A stretch of 64,000 nt of DNA from Chloroflexota bacterium (GTDB taxonomy: Bacteria > Chloroflexota > Anaerolineae > Aggregatilineales > UBA2796): contig JAJPHV010000015.1 in the NCBI GenBank assembly GCA_021325095.1, positions 62,001 to 126,000 on the forward strand. The letters are read 5' to 3'. The position numbers were made by a program, and so were the translations under genes. Below the pieces are notes generated by a model. That model was not told the origin of the DNA, searched no databases, and saw nothing but the letters and a program-made list of their open reading frames with translations. Shown piece after piece: positions 56,344 to 64,000 of this stretch; position 1 is the stretch's first letter; each line of letters starts with the position of its first letter.

Positions 56344-56706
56344 TTAGCTGGCCGCCAGCAGCATATTGACACAGCGTGGCAAACCGCCAGCCCGGATCAC
56401 GGCCCACGTTACGTTTTCGATGGGGCGCAGGTCTTCTTCCAGCGGTGCAATGCGAGGATTCTCAGTGTCGGCAGTGAGCACCAATGCGGGCTGCGTGTAA
56501 CCACGCCGCCGCAGGTTGCGCAGCCAATCGGAAGGCGAATCGCTGTGAACGATCAGGACGTTGGGCGCAGCACTCGGATGCGCAGCCACCGCCCAATCGG
56601 TATGCAAAGACAGTTCCACGTCCGGCGTCGCACGAAAAGCAGCCTCGATATGCTGAAGGGCATCAATATTCGGACTCACGACCAGAGCACGTAATGGCGA
56701 GTTCAT
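56344..56706 (-). CDS. receiver-like protein lacking the phospho-aspartate
   Basis: A 120-residue protein with the beta-alpha pattern of a CheY-like receiver: LRALVVSPNIDALQHIEAAF at the start, NVLIVHSDSPSDWL where the acceptor strand should be, and ALVLTADTENP. The acidic pair after strand 1 is replaced by SPN and the phospho-acceptor region reads VHSD, so it is probably not phosphorylated in the usual way. It follows the receiver-kinase gene by 119 bases on the same strand. See the extension entry: the gene may once have been about 35 residues longer. Confidence 0.7.
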   Translation of the reverse strand: MNSPLRALVVSPNIDALQHIEAAFRATPDVELSLHTDWAVAAHPSAAPNVLIVHSDSPSDWLRNLRRRGYTQPALVLTADTENPRIAPLEEDLRPIENVTWAVIRAGGLPRCVNMLLAAS

Positions 56707-56825
56707 CTGACTTCCCTATTCCCCTTGTTTCAATTCCGCTGATCTTTTCTATCTGCCAGTGTAAGAGGAAACAGTTGAGCGTGGCGTGGAAATTCCATGA
56801 ATTCTGCGTGAAGAACCTGTGAAAA

Positions 56826-57914
56826 TCAGCCGCGCGGCAGTTCGATGGTGAACGTAGCGCCTTCCCCAGGATTGCTTTGTACCGAGATTCTGCCGTTGTG
56901 GGCCTCGACGGCCAGCTTGCTGAAGGTCAGGCCGAGGCCACGCCCCGGACGTTCCCGCCGCTCCTTGTAAAGCTGCGCCAGGGCGTATTTGTTGAAGATC
57001 AGGTTCATGTCTTCGGGTGGGATGCCCGGTCCATGATCGGTGACGGCGATGCGAAACATGTCGTGGGTGTCGTTGGAACCAAGATATATGGAAATGTGGC
57101 TGCCCACCGGGGAATACTTGAGTGCATTAGTGAGCAGGTTGGCAATGACCCGGCGTATCAAGGCGGGATCAACCTTCACTATCGGGTTAAATCGATCCGC
57201 GACGTTCAAGTCGATTTCCACGTCGCGTTCCATCGCCATGCCGTGAAAGGCTTCTCGCAAGCTCTCCACCAGCGCCAGCAGGTCGATTTCCTGGCGGTGC
57301 ACCGGCAATTTTTGGTTTTCAATGCTGCTCACGTCCAGCGCATCGCTGATCATATCGGACAGGCTGAGGTTCGCCTCATAGGCATCGCGGACAAAGCGGA
57401 TAGCCTGCGGCGAATCGGCAGGCAGCCGCAGGTACAGGGACAATGCCGAATTGACGACGGTCACCAGGTTGCCCATGTCGTGCATGATCATGCGCACCAG
57501 ATCGTCGCGGAGGTGCATGAGCCGTTGAAGCTCATCGTGCATGGCTTTCATCCGCAGTGCGCTGCGCACCCGTGCCTGGAGTTCGCTTTCCTCGAATGGC
57601 TTGTTTACGAAGTCGTCCGCTCCTGAATCCAGGCCCATGACTTTATCTTGCAAGCGGCCCAACGCCGTCACCAGGATCACCGGGATTGTGCGCAGTTCGG
57701 GGTCATTTTTCAGCTTTCGACAGACCTCGAAGCCGTCCATCTCCGGCATCATCACGTCCAGAATAATCAGGTCGAAGCGCTCGCGCCTGACCTGTTCAAG
57801 CGTGCGTATTCCATCTTCCGCTTCGCTAAAGGTAAAGGTTGGATCGTTTCCCAATGTTTCGCGGATCAGCATTCGCTGGTAGAGTTCGTCATCGACGATC
57901 AGAATGTGTGGCAT
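56826..57914 (-). CDS. receiver domain-histidine kinase hybrid (cytoplasmic)
   Basis: A 362-residue soluble protein. Receiver at about 1-120 (ILIVDDE, phospho-acceptor in LIILDVMMPEMDG, VNKPFEESEL), then a dimerisation helix with the variant H-box MIMHDMGNLVTVV (about 145-157) and a HATPase domain with LLTNALKYSPVG, DHGPGIPPED and GRGLGLTFSKL. Such response-regulator kinases relay a signal from another kinase to a downstream partner; the adjacent pseudo-receiver is a candidate. GAAGGAA 7 bases before the ATG decides the start at 57914. Confidence 0.92.
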   Translation of the reverse strand: MPHILIVDDELYQRMLIRETLGNDPTFTFSEAEDGIRTLEQVRRERFDLIILDVMMPEMDGFEVCRKLKNDPELRTIPVILVTALGRLQDKVMGLDSGADDFVNKPFEESELQARVRSALRMKAMHDELQRLMHLRDDLVRMIMHDMGNLVTVVNSALSLYLRLPADSPQAIRFVRDAYEANLSLSDMISDALDVSSIENQKLPVHRQEIDLLALVESLREAFHGMAMERDVEIDLNVADRFNPIVKVDPALIRRVIANLLTNALKYSPVGSHISIYLGSNDTHDMFRIAVTDHGPGIPPEDMNLIFNKYALAQLYKERRERPGRGLGLTFSKLAVEAHNGRISVQSNPGEGATFTIELPRG

Positions 57915-58360
57915 TATGTGGTTCCTTCGCATCCCTCTCGTTCAGTAACGAAATGTTCTCACAGTTGCCCCACAGTTGCCTGCGCTACAGTTAAGTTTAA
58001 TCATGTCTGTCATCATCGTCTATTGCCGGCCAATGGCGACGGTATCCGTTCCGCACAGCCATAGTCCGCTCATCTTCCGTCGGCTTTATGCAACTGAGAG
58101 ATGAAAATCTGTGGTCAGGGGGATCAGACCGGGCGCTTGTTGTCGCATATCGACCTCATTGAGCAGGGTGTTCAGCATGCGGCAAGCGAAATGCAAAGCC
58201 CTCCGCGAAATTATAGCACAAAACCATTATAAACATTCTTGAGTTTGTCTTACCATCTGATCAAGGCAGACCACACTCATATACAATATGTTGAATTTCG
58301 CAACTGGTTGATTGATAATTGGGAAGCTATGCAGCACAGCATACAGAACAGGAGCACAAA
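57915..58360. other. 446-base divergent intergenic region
   Basis: No gene is seen. Near its left end the 10-mer CACAGTTGCC occurs twice, at 57960-57969 and 57971-57980, an 11-bp period, about 45 to 65 bases before the receiver-kinase start. Next to the carboxypeptidase gene, CATATACAATATG (58278-58290) is a 13-base dyad that overlaps a TACAAT -10-like hexamer. The middle 180 bases, including a weak GGGATCAGACCGGGCGC hairpin, show no known RNA motif. Confidence 0.4.
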
Positions 58361-59866
58361 TTGGGCGACGCACTGACCGCATTGAAAAGCAGACTGGCCG
58401 ACGTGACCAGTCTCTCTCAGATCAATGCCTTGCTTGAATGGGATCTCCAAACCCAGATGCCGCCCGGCGGCGCAGAGGCGCGCGCTCGCCACATGAGCGT
58501 GCAAAGCAAGCTGGTTCACGAGATGTTCACCGCTGACGAAACCGGGCGCCTCATTGAAGCCGCCTCGGCAGAGGTCAGTGGCGCGGATTACGACAGCGAC
58601 GATGCCAGCCTGTTGCGTGTGGCGCGCCGCGATTACGAGCGGGAGCGCAAAGTACCCGCCGACCTCGTGGCCGAAGTCACGCGGACGACGACTCTGGCCC
58701 ACGATATCTGGGCCAAAGCGCGCGCCAACAATGACTTCAAGTCCTTCATGCCCTCGTTGCAGCGCATCATCGAACTCAAAATCCGCGTGGCTGAATGCTA
58801 CGGCTACACCGATCACATCTACGATGCGCTGCTCGACACCTACGAGCCGGGCCTGAAAACCGCCGACGTGACGGCCATGTTCGCGGGCCTGCGCACGGAG
58901 CTTGTGCCGCTCGTGCGGGCCATTGGCGAGCGCGTTGACGCTGTTGACGATTCGGTTTTGCATCAGGATTTCGACCCCGAACGGCAGCGGCAGTTCGCCG
59001 AGCTGGTCATCCGGCGCTTCGGCTATGATTTCAGCCGGGGCCGGCAAGACCGGGCTGTGCATCCCTTCGCCACCAACTTTTCTCGTAACGACGTGCGCAT
59101 TACCACGCGCTTTGACCCGCGCTGGCTGAACCCGGCCCTGTTTGGTACGCTGCACGAAGCCGGGCATGGCATGTACGAGCAAGGGATTGGCGAGGAACTG
59201 GAAGGAAACATCCTGGCGGGCGGCACGTCGCTCGGCGTCCACGAAAGCCAGTCTCGCCTGTGGGAAAACCTGATCGGGCGCAGTCGCGGCTTCTGGACGT
59301 TCTTCTTCCCCATTCTCCAGACTTACTTTCCCGACCAGCTTGGCCGTGTCGATCTGGAAACCTTTTACCGGGCCATCAACCGTGTCAAGCCGTCCTTCAT
59401 CCGCGTCGAGGCCGATGAAGCCACCTATAATCTGCACATCATGATGCGGTTTGAACTGGAAGTTGATCTGCTGGCGGGCCAGCTCAAGGTGAAAGACCTG
59501 CCGGACGCCTGGAACGCCAGATCGCAGACATACCTGGGCATCGTCCCGCCAACGGATACGCTCGGCGTGCTGCAAGATGTCCACTGGTCAAGCGGGCTGA
59601 TCGGCTACTTCCCAACCTATTCCATTGGCAACCTGCTGTCCGCACAGCTTTTCGAGAAGGCCGTTGAACAGAATCCCACGATTCCGGAGGAGATCAGGCG
59701 CGGCGAGTTTGCCACACTGCTCCACTGGCTCCGCGAGAACATCCACAAGCACGGGCGCAAGTATGAGCCGCCGGAACTCATCCGCCGCGCAACCGGCGAG
59801 CCGCTGCAATCGCGCTCGTACATGCGCTACCTGAAGTCCAAGTATGGCGAGATTTACGGTGTGTAG
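58361..59866 (+). CDS. M32-family thermostable carboxypeptidase
   Basis: A 501-residue zinc metallocarboxypeptidase. The metal motif HEAGH is at 265-269 (GTLHEAGHGMYEQG) and the third ligand lies in GVHESQSRLWEN; QSRLWEN and IRVEADEATYNLH are family signatures. It trims C-terminal residues from peptides, with broad specificity. I start it at TTG 58361 because AGGAG (58350-58354) is 6 bases upstream and the length then matches the family; a TTG at 58319 gives 14 extra residues without a ribosome site. Confidence 0.93.
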   Translation: MGDALTALKSRLADVTSLSQINALLEWDLQTQMPPGGAEARARHMSVQSKLVHEMFTADETGRLIEAASAEVSGADYDSDDASLLRVARRDYERERKVPADLVAEVTRTTTLAHDIWAKARANNDFKSFMPSLQRIIELKIRVAECYGYTDHIYDALLDTYEPGLKTADVTAMFAGLRTELVPLVRAIGERVDAVDDSVLHQDFDPERQRQFAELVIRRFGYDFSRGRQDRAVHPFATNFSRNDVRITTRFDPRWLNPALFGTLHEAGHGMYEQGIGEELEGNILAGGTSLGVHESQSRLWENLIGRSRGFWTFFFPILQTYFPDQLGRVDLETFYRAINRVKPSFIRVEADEATYNLHIMMRFELEVDLLAGQLKVKDLPDAWNARSQTYLGIVPPTDTLGVLQDVHWSSGLIGYFPTYSIGNLLSAQLFEKAVEQNPTIPEEIRRGEFATLLHWLRENIHKHGRKYEPPELIRRATGEPLQSRSYMRYLKSKYGEIYGV

Positions 59867-59888
59867 CACACAGCGGACATACCTGCAC

Positions 59889-60611
59889 CTACCATAGGCC
59901 GGGGATCAGGCGGTGGCGCGTATGCTGCGCATAATCGGCATAGCCAGGGAGTTCGGTGCGCAGGGTGCGGTCTTCGAGTGTGGTGCGGACCAGGTAGACC
60001 CCGATACCGATCAGGCCGGGGATCAGCGCCGTCCATGTGCCCAGTGCCAAGGGCAACGACACAAAGCTGAGGATGACGCCCACGTAGCCCGGATGGCGCA
60101 CGAAGCGGTAGGGGCCAGACGAGACCACCTGATGCCCGCGCTGCTCCTGAATCCGCACCGTTCCCTCAAAGAAACGGTTGTAGACCATTGCCCAGCCGAT
60201 CATCGCCACTGCTACAACCGTAAGCACGTTACCCACCACGAGCCAGAATGTTGGTGGCGGGGTTGACCAGCCGTTGCGAAAGTCCAACCCGGCCACCAGC
60301 GGCTGCACGATCAGCACAACGGCATAAATGGACAGTAGCACCCAATCCCAGGTTTTTGTGCCTTTCAATTCCCTGGCGCGCTGGCCGCGTATGTTGAGCA
60401 ATTCCGGGTTCCAGCGCAGCAGGGCGAGATTCAACCCCAACCAGCTAAAGAAATAGACGCAGGCAAAGGCCCATCCCCATGACCAGTTCAGGGTTCCGGC
60501 GCCGATGAACAGGAGCGCTGCGGTGAATACCGGCATGGACAACTGCCGCGCGAACCCATTGACCCCGTATCTGGTCAGGCGATTCATGCGTTGAGGCATG
60601 ACCTGTGACAT
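59889..60611 (-). CDS. isoprenylcysteine carboxyl methyltransferase-like membrane protein (ICMT/PEMT superfamily)
   Basis: A 240-residue protein with five or six membrane helices and the C-terminal superfamily block SSGPYRFVRHPGYVGVIL (about 160-177), which binds SAM, followed by VYLVRTTLEDRTLRTELPGY. Bacterial members methylate lipids, isoprenoids or small thiols; the substrate is not known here. It is convergent with the carboxypeptidase gene with 22 bases between them, so the terminator must be short or shared. Confidence 0.88.
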   Translation of the reverse strand: MSQVMPQRMNRLTRYGVNGFARQLSMPVFTAALLFIGAGTLNWSWGWAFACVYFFSWLGLNLALLRWNPELLNIRGQRARELKGTKTWDWVLLSIYAVVLIVQPLVAGLDFRNGWSTPPPTFWLVVGNVLTVVAVAMIGWAMVYNRFFEGTVRIQEQRGHQVVSSGPYRFVRHPGYVGVILSFVSLPLALGTWTALIPGLIGIGVYLVRTTLEDRTLRTELPGYADYAQHTRHRLIPGLW

Positions 60612-60763
60612 CAGGCCCTCCTGGCACTCTCATTAAGTTTATGCTGTCAATGGTACGCTGGATCGAGCCGGGCGACAGGTAATGAAGGCAACCGGTGTCT
60701 TATGACAATGATCCTGATACTTCGGCCAGAATACGACAGACAATGCGGGAATGCAGAGAGTAT

Positions 60764-61465
60764 TTAGCTCGCCGGGGTGTCCGGCGGAGCCTGTTCCGCC
60801 GCATCGGATGGCGGCTCCGGCGGCGCTTCCTCATCGGCGGAGGGGGACGGTGCGACCTCAGCCTGCGCTGCCGGGGGCTGTTCCGGCTGCTCCGGGATGG
60901 GTTCCATGTGGCTGGTTTCCAGGTAGTCCTCATCGCCAGGTTGTGCTGGCGGGAACAGATCGTCGTAAGGGCCGGGCGCTGGCTTTTTCGGCGGGATGAC
61001 GGGCAGGCGCACAGCCCTGGTGGGCCGGGTATCCTCTTCCACCTCGGATTGCAGGCGCGGCACTTCGACGCGGCGCATGGGGCGCGTGTCACCGTGATCG
61101 TTGTCAGTTTCACGTTTCCCTGCGTGCACGATGACAGGTTGGGCAGGATGTGGCGGCGTTGACTCTGCCGGGGCAGGTGGCTCGTATATCTTCTGGGCCA
61201 GGTTGCGTGGCGCGTTATACCAGGGCACAGGCGGAGGCGGTACAGCCCGGAACAAGGGCCTTCGGGAACGCCGCGCGCGCAGCCGGAAGTAGGCCGCCAC
61301 CAGCACGATCTCGGCCACGAAGCCGCCTACCAGAATCAACGCTTCGCGCTGTCCGAGTTCGACGGCCCCGCTGATGTAGGTCAGCAGCCCCAGGCCGATC
61401 ACGATCAGCACGGCCACAAACACCAGCGCCAGCCACGTCAGCCGGTTCAACACGTTGAAGCACAT
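60764..61465 (-). CDS. membrane protein with disordered Pro/Glu-rich tail
   Basis: A 233-residue protein with two helices (about 8-31 and 39-61) and a long cytoplasmic or outer tail rich in Pro, Glu and Ala that looks disordered. The start at 61465 (MCFNVLNRLTW) opens just after the upstream M15-like gene ends; longer frames overlap that gene. I do not recognise a family. It is 35 bases behind the M15-like gene, so co-transcription is likely. Confidence 0.6.
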   Translation of the reverse strand: MCFNVLNRLTWLALVFVAVLIVIGLGLLTYISGAVELGQREALILVGGFVAEIVLVAAYFRLRARRSRRPLFRAVPPPPVPWYNAPRNLAQKIYEPPAPAESTPPHPAQPVIVHAGKRETDNDHGDTRPMRRVEVPRLQSEVEEDTRPTRAVRLPVIPPKKPAPGPYDDLFPPAQPGDEDYLETSHMEPIPEQPEQPPAAQAEVAPSPSADEEAPPEPPSDAAEQAPPDTPAS

Positions 61466-61500
61466 CGCCACATCGCACTTTCGCGCGTCCCAATCATAGG

Positions 61501-62289
61501 TCAGGGTTGGCGCATATCCCGGTAGCCCATATCCAGCATCCACTGGCACAGCACCGGCCCGCCATGACGATCTGGAACGGGCGGGTCGCCCTCTTTCTGT
61601 GGGAGTCCATTGTACCCCAGGAAATAGGCGAATTTTCCGGTAAGCTGCTCGCGGGCGGCCTGTGACAACTGCGCGTCGCCGATGGCAATGGCGTGAATGT
61701 GGATCGGCGAACCTTTGTACAGTTCGTCCTTGTCGCGCAGCCATGCGGCAAAGCCTGAGATACGCAGCGACCGGATCGCGTCGGGGATTTCGTTGCGCAG
61801 TACAACGCCATTCCGGGGGTTGATGACAGATAGATCAACCGCGCCCCCGCCATCGTGCGTGCCAAAACTGGCTGCTACCCCACCCGGATTATACGATCCC
61901 TGTGTGATAGCCCACCCTGTGAAGTCAATCGTTCCCTTGTACAGTGCTTTGGCGTGCTTGAGCATCCAGAAGGTCCGGTAATTCAGCTTGCCGCCGTTGA
62001 CGACCAGCCGTGTATAGTCGTCGGGCGGGCGTTCACACCCCACCGGCTCGACAAAGACGGTGGCCGTCGGGAGCGTTGGGCTGGGCACGAGCGTCGGGCT
62101 GGCTTCCGGGGTCGGGAAGGGAGTGGGTGTCGAAACAGGTGGCCGCGTCGGTACGACGGTCACGGTAGCGACGGCCATCGGTGTGCGCGTCGGCAGTGCG
62201 GCCTCCGCTCTCGCGGAGTATGGGAAGGTGCAGGCGGTGCCGGACAGCAGGATGCAGAAGAATGCGCTGGCGCAGAGACGACGGATCAA
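61501..62289 (-). CDS. lipoprotein with M15-type (VanY/DD-carboxypeptidase-like) domain
   Basis: A 262-residue protein with a lipoprotein-like signal (C20 in SGTAC), a Thr/Pro-rich linker (about 35-78) and a C-terminal domain with the metal-site spacing of peptidase M15: SFGTHDGGGAVDLS (H and D) and later PIHIHAIAIG (H). M15 enzymes trim peptidoglycan peptides or act as D-Ala-D-Ala hydrolases. The key residues are visible but the fold match is distant. It sits 6 bases behind the GH1 gene on the same strand. Confidence 0.78.
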   Translation of the reverse strand: MIRRLCASAFFCILLSGTACTFPYSARAEAALPTRTPMAVATVTVVPTRPPVSTPTPFPTPEASPTLVPSPTLPTATVFVEPVGCERPPDDYTRLVVNGGKLNYRTFWMLKHAKALYKGTIDFTGWAITQGSYNPGGVAASFGTHDGGGAVDLSVINPRNGVVLRNEIPDAIRSLRISGFAAWLRDKDELYKGSPIHIHAIAIGDAQLSQAAREQLTGKFAYFLGYNGLPQKEGDPPVPDRHGGPVLCQWMLDMGYRDMRQP

Positions 62290-62295
62290 TTGACC

Positions 62296-63678
62296 TCACC
62301 CCCGGCCATGTGGTTTCAGCGTCACGCTGGCCTGGCCGGCCTCGCCGGGGAACAGATCGGAAAGCACGTCCGGCGCGAAGCGGTTCACCGTTTGCGCGGA
62401 CAGTCCGTTCAGTCCGCAGATTTCGCGGTACAGGCGTGCGCTCTGGCGCGGCGTGCGCTCCTGGGTCTGGAAGTTCGTCTTGTACAACCCGAAGCTGAAA
62501 CGCGGATCGTAGCCTTCCGACCACTCGAAATTGTCCATCAACGACCAGAAGAAGAAGCCGCGGACCGGGATGTTGAAGTTCACGGCCCTCCACACGGCTC
62601 GAACAGTCTTGCTCAGGTAGCCAGGCCGGATCGTGTCGTCCGGGTCGGGGACGCCGCTCTCGGTGATGTAGATCGGCTTTTGCAGTGTCGTCCATAGCCA
62701 GCGGATATGGTCGTAGATGGCTTCCGGGGCCAGGCCACCCCAATTGCCCGGCCCGGTAGGAACGCCATTGGGTTTATGCTCCCGGATGAAAAACGAGGCC
62801 GGGGCGAACGGGCTGAAACCGACGTGATATTGCTGGTAATATTGCAAACCGATCCAGTCAACGCTGTTTCGGGCTTCTGGCACCGGGACGGCCCGGCTGC
62901 CCGGCACGCGCACGACGCCATCCTTGATTGCCAGGATGAAGGCTTGATTGAAGGCCCGGTTGACCAGCCACACCGCGCCCCCATGCATGAACGTCGGCGC
63001 GTGCGCCTTGAAACTGATGAAGTGCGCCGCAAAGCCGACCTCTGATTCGGGCTGAATGTCCTTAATGGCGTGGTAAGCAGCGGCATGGCCGCGCAGCATG
63101 TTAATGGTCACTCGCTGCACCGCATTGCGATCTTTGATGCCTGGCGGCCATTTGCCGAACGAAAAGCCCTGCGTGGCGTAGACCAGCGGCTCGTTGATCG
63201 TACACCACAATGTGCACAGATCGCCCAGCGCCTCGACCACTTTGCGGGCGAAACGCGCGAAGTGTTGGGGCATCTCGTCCCACAGCCAGCCTTTGTGGTC
63301 GTCGACCCACAGCGGATTGGTAAAGTGGTGCAGCGTGACCATTGGCCTCATGCCGCGCTCGTGCAGTGCGTTGAGCATGTCCCGGTAGCGTTCCAGCGCG
63401 TAGCTGTCCCATTTGCCCGGCTCCGGCTCGATGCGGCTCCATTCGATAGAGAAGCGCTGCGCATTGTTGTTCATTTCGGCAGCCCGATCAAAATCTTCGA
63501 GGTAGCGCCCTTTCCACCACTCGCAAGCATCGCCACACTTCTGATTTTGATAAATGTGACCGGGCGTTTGTTCCCACCGCCACCAGTCATTGACGTTCTG
63601 TCCCTCGACCTGGTGAGCCGCCGTCGAGCACCCCCACAAGAAACTACGCGGAAACTGGTGCAGCGCCTTAATCGGCAT
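62296..63678 (-). CDS. GH1 glycosidase (beta-glucosidase/beta-galactosidase family)
   Basis: A 460-residue family 1 glycoside hydrolase. The acid/base is E163 in TINEPLVYA and the nucleophile E340 in YITESG (usually TENG; serine replaces asparagine). FLWGCSTAAHQVEG at the N-terminus and FFFWSLMDNFEWSEGY near the end are typical. It hydrolyses beta-glucosides or galactosides and has no signal peptide, so it is cytoplasmic. Start is the ATG at 63678, two codons after a TTG; the upstream four-helix-bundle remnant overlaps it. Confidence 0.93.
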   Translation of the reverse strand: MPIKALHQFPRSFLWGCSTAAHQVEGQNVNDWWRWEQTPGHIYQNQKCGDACEWWKGRYLEDFDRAAEMNNNAQRFSIEWSRIEPEPGKWDSYALERYRDMLNALHERGMRPMVTLHHFTNPLWVDDHKGWLWDEMPQHFARFARKVVEALGDLCTLWCTINEPLVYATQGFSFGKWPPGIKDRNAVQRVTINMLRGHAAAYHAIKDIQPESEVGFAAHFISFKAHAPTFMHGGAVWLVNRAFNQAFILAIKDGVVRVPGSRAVPVPEARNSVDWIGLQYYQQYHVGFSPFAPASFFIREHKPNGVPTGPGNWGGLAPEAIYDHIRWLWTTLQKPIYITESGVPDPDDTIRPGYLSKTVRAVWRAVNFNIPVRGFFFWSLMDNFEWSEGYDPRFSFGLYKTNFQTQERTPRQSARLYREICGLNGLSAQTVNRFAPDVLSDLFPGEAGQASVTLKPHGRG

Positions 63679-63838
63679 GAGCAAGACCCATAGTCATGCG
63701 GACTGAGGGCTGCATCTGGTTGGAAGGGCCGTAATCCTGTGCCATACCCTTCCGATGCGTTGCCTCATAAATTGCTTGAGTCAGCATTCTTGCTTTTTGC
63801 CATGCGACGAGGGCCTCGAAGCGGTCAATCTTGCCCAT
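63668..63838 (-). pseudogene. truncated four-helix-bundle (23S rRNA intervening-protein-like) gene
   Basis: A 56-codon frame encodes FEALVAWQKARMLTQAIYEAT and DYGPSNQMQPSVRM, matching the first half of the four-helix-bundle family named after 23S rRNA intervening sequences (usual length near 120, with WQKA and SNQIxRA motifs). The alignment fails after the second helix and a TAA follows at 63668-63670, inside the GH1 start. The family normally continues with an 'IAEGF' helix. GGAG lies 9 bases before the ATG. I treat it as a remnant, though a short protein could still be made. Confidence 0.75.
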
Positions 63839-63869
63839 CGGATTTTACTCCGTCCTTAGCCCTCATCGC

Positions 63870-64000
63870 TCAATCCTTCGATTTCTTCCACTCGTTGTAG
63901 GCTGCCGTCATCTGCCGAACATGATCGGGGATGTGAGCGGCGTAGGTATCCAGCCAATCGTTCAGCGTCATCGTGCCGTTTTCAGGGTGTTCAATCGTGT
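63870..64000 (-). CDS. DinB-like protein, C-terminal end (rest outside window)
   Basis: The last 43 codons of a minus-strand gene encode EHPENGTMTLNDWLDTYAAH and VRQMTAAYNEWKKSKD. This is the final helix of the DinB/YfiT superfamily, with the H-P-x-x-G-x-M-T-L-x-D-W pattern and the metal-binding H of the last helix. Members are metal-dependent thiol transferases or damage-inducible proteins. Only the 3' end is visible, so function cannot be refined. It is followed by the four-helix-bundle remnant. Confidence 0.65.
   Translation of the reverse strand, partial: TIEHPENGTMTLNDWLDTYAAHIPDHVRQMTAAYNEWKKSKD

Overview
The window is one continuous stretch of a high-GC bacterial chromosome with dense genes, short operons, many GTG/TTG starts and no plasmid, phage or IS hallmarks. 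My best guess is a member of the Chloroflexota (Anaerolineae-like). This rests on the tig-clpP-clpX order, a split glycine decarboxylase (gcvPA/gcvPB), and surface proteins built from SH3b domains joined by Thr/Pro 'PTPTP' linkers. A second trait is a GGAGAGGGG-type palindromic repeat that recurs at gene ends. This is inference; no rRNA gene is present to settle it.

Layout. 1-6.6 kb: the 3' part of an operon that turns kynurenine into anthranilate and degrades it through 2-aminobenzoyl-CoA (flavin reductase domain, MarR regulator, crotonase, acyl-CoA dehydrogenase, CoA ligase, kynureninase, RidA). 6.7-17 kb: envelope and stress genes (LysM/L,D-transpeptidase, Hsp20, an NAD-dependent epimerase-like protein, an orphan CcrM-like adenine methylase, an anchored protein of unknown role, an RfaE2-like nucleotidyltransferase, MurJ, an SH3-hydrolase fusion). 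17.2-21.8 kb: a beta-lactamase-fold hydrolase, then clpX, clpP, tig and tRNA-Leu(TAG) on the minus strand. 22-27.6 kb: CLC channel with CBS domains, a small membrane protein, a DEAD-box helicase, an aldo/keto reductase. 27.8-39.1 kb: a nine-gene block of two membrane fusion proteins, one ABC ATPase, two FtsX/MacB permeases, an SH3 membrane protein, a NAGPA-type secreted protein and an OmpR-type two-component pair. Four hexamers at exactly 11-bp spacing lie in front of it, the pattern expected for a PhoB/PhoP-type regulator. 39-45.4 kb: shikimate-dehydrogenase-like protein, subtilisin-like lipoprotein, FHA-ABC exporter fusion. 45.5-53.1 kb: M20 and AstE/aspartoacylase-type hydrolases, a GAF protein, RlmD-type rRNA methyltransferase, a glycosyltransferase, proline dehydrogenase. 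53.2-58 kb: gcvPA-gcvPB and a receiver/kinase gene followed by a pseudo-receiver gene that has an in-frame coding extension beyond its stop codon. 58.3-64 kb: M32 carboxypeptidase, isoprenylcysteine-methyltransferase-like protein, M15-like lipoprotein, GH1 glycosidase, a truncated four-helix-bundle gene and the 3' end of a DinB-like gene.

Together the genes point to a heterotroph that scavenges peptides and amino acids (kynurenine, proline, glycine, several peptidases) and invests heavily in surface proteins and envelope export.
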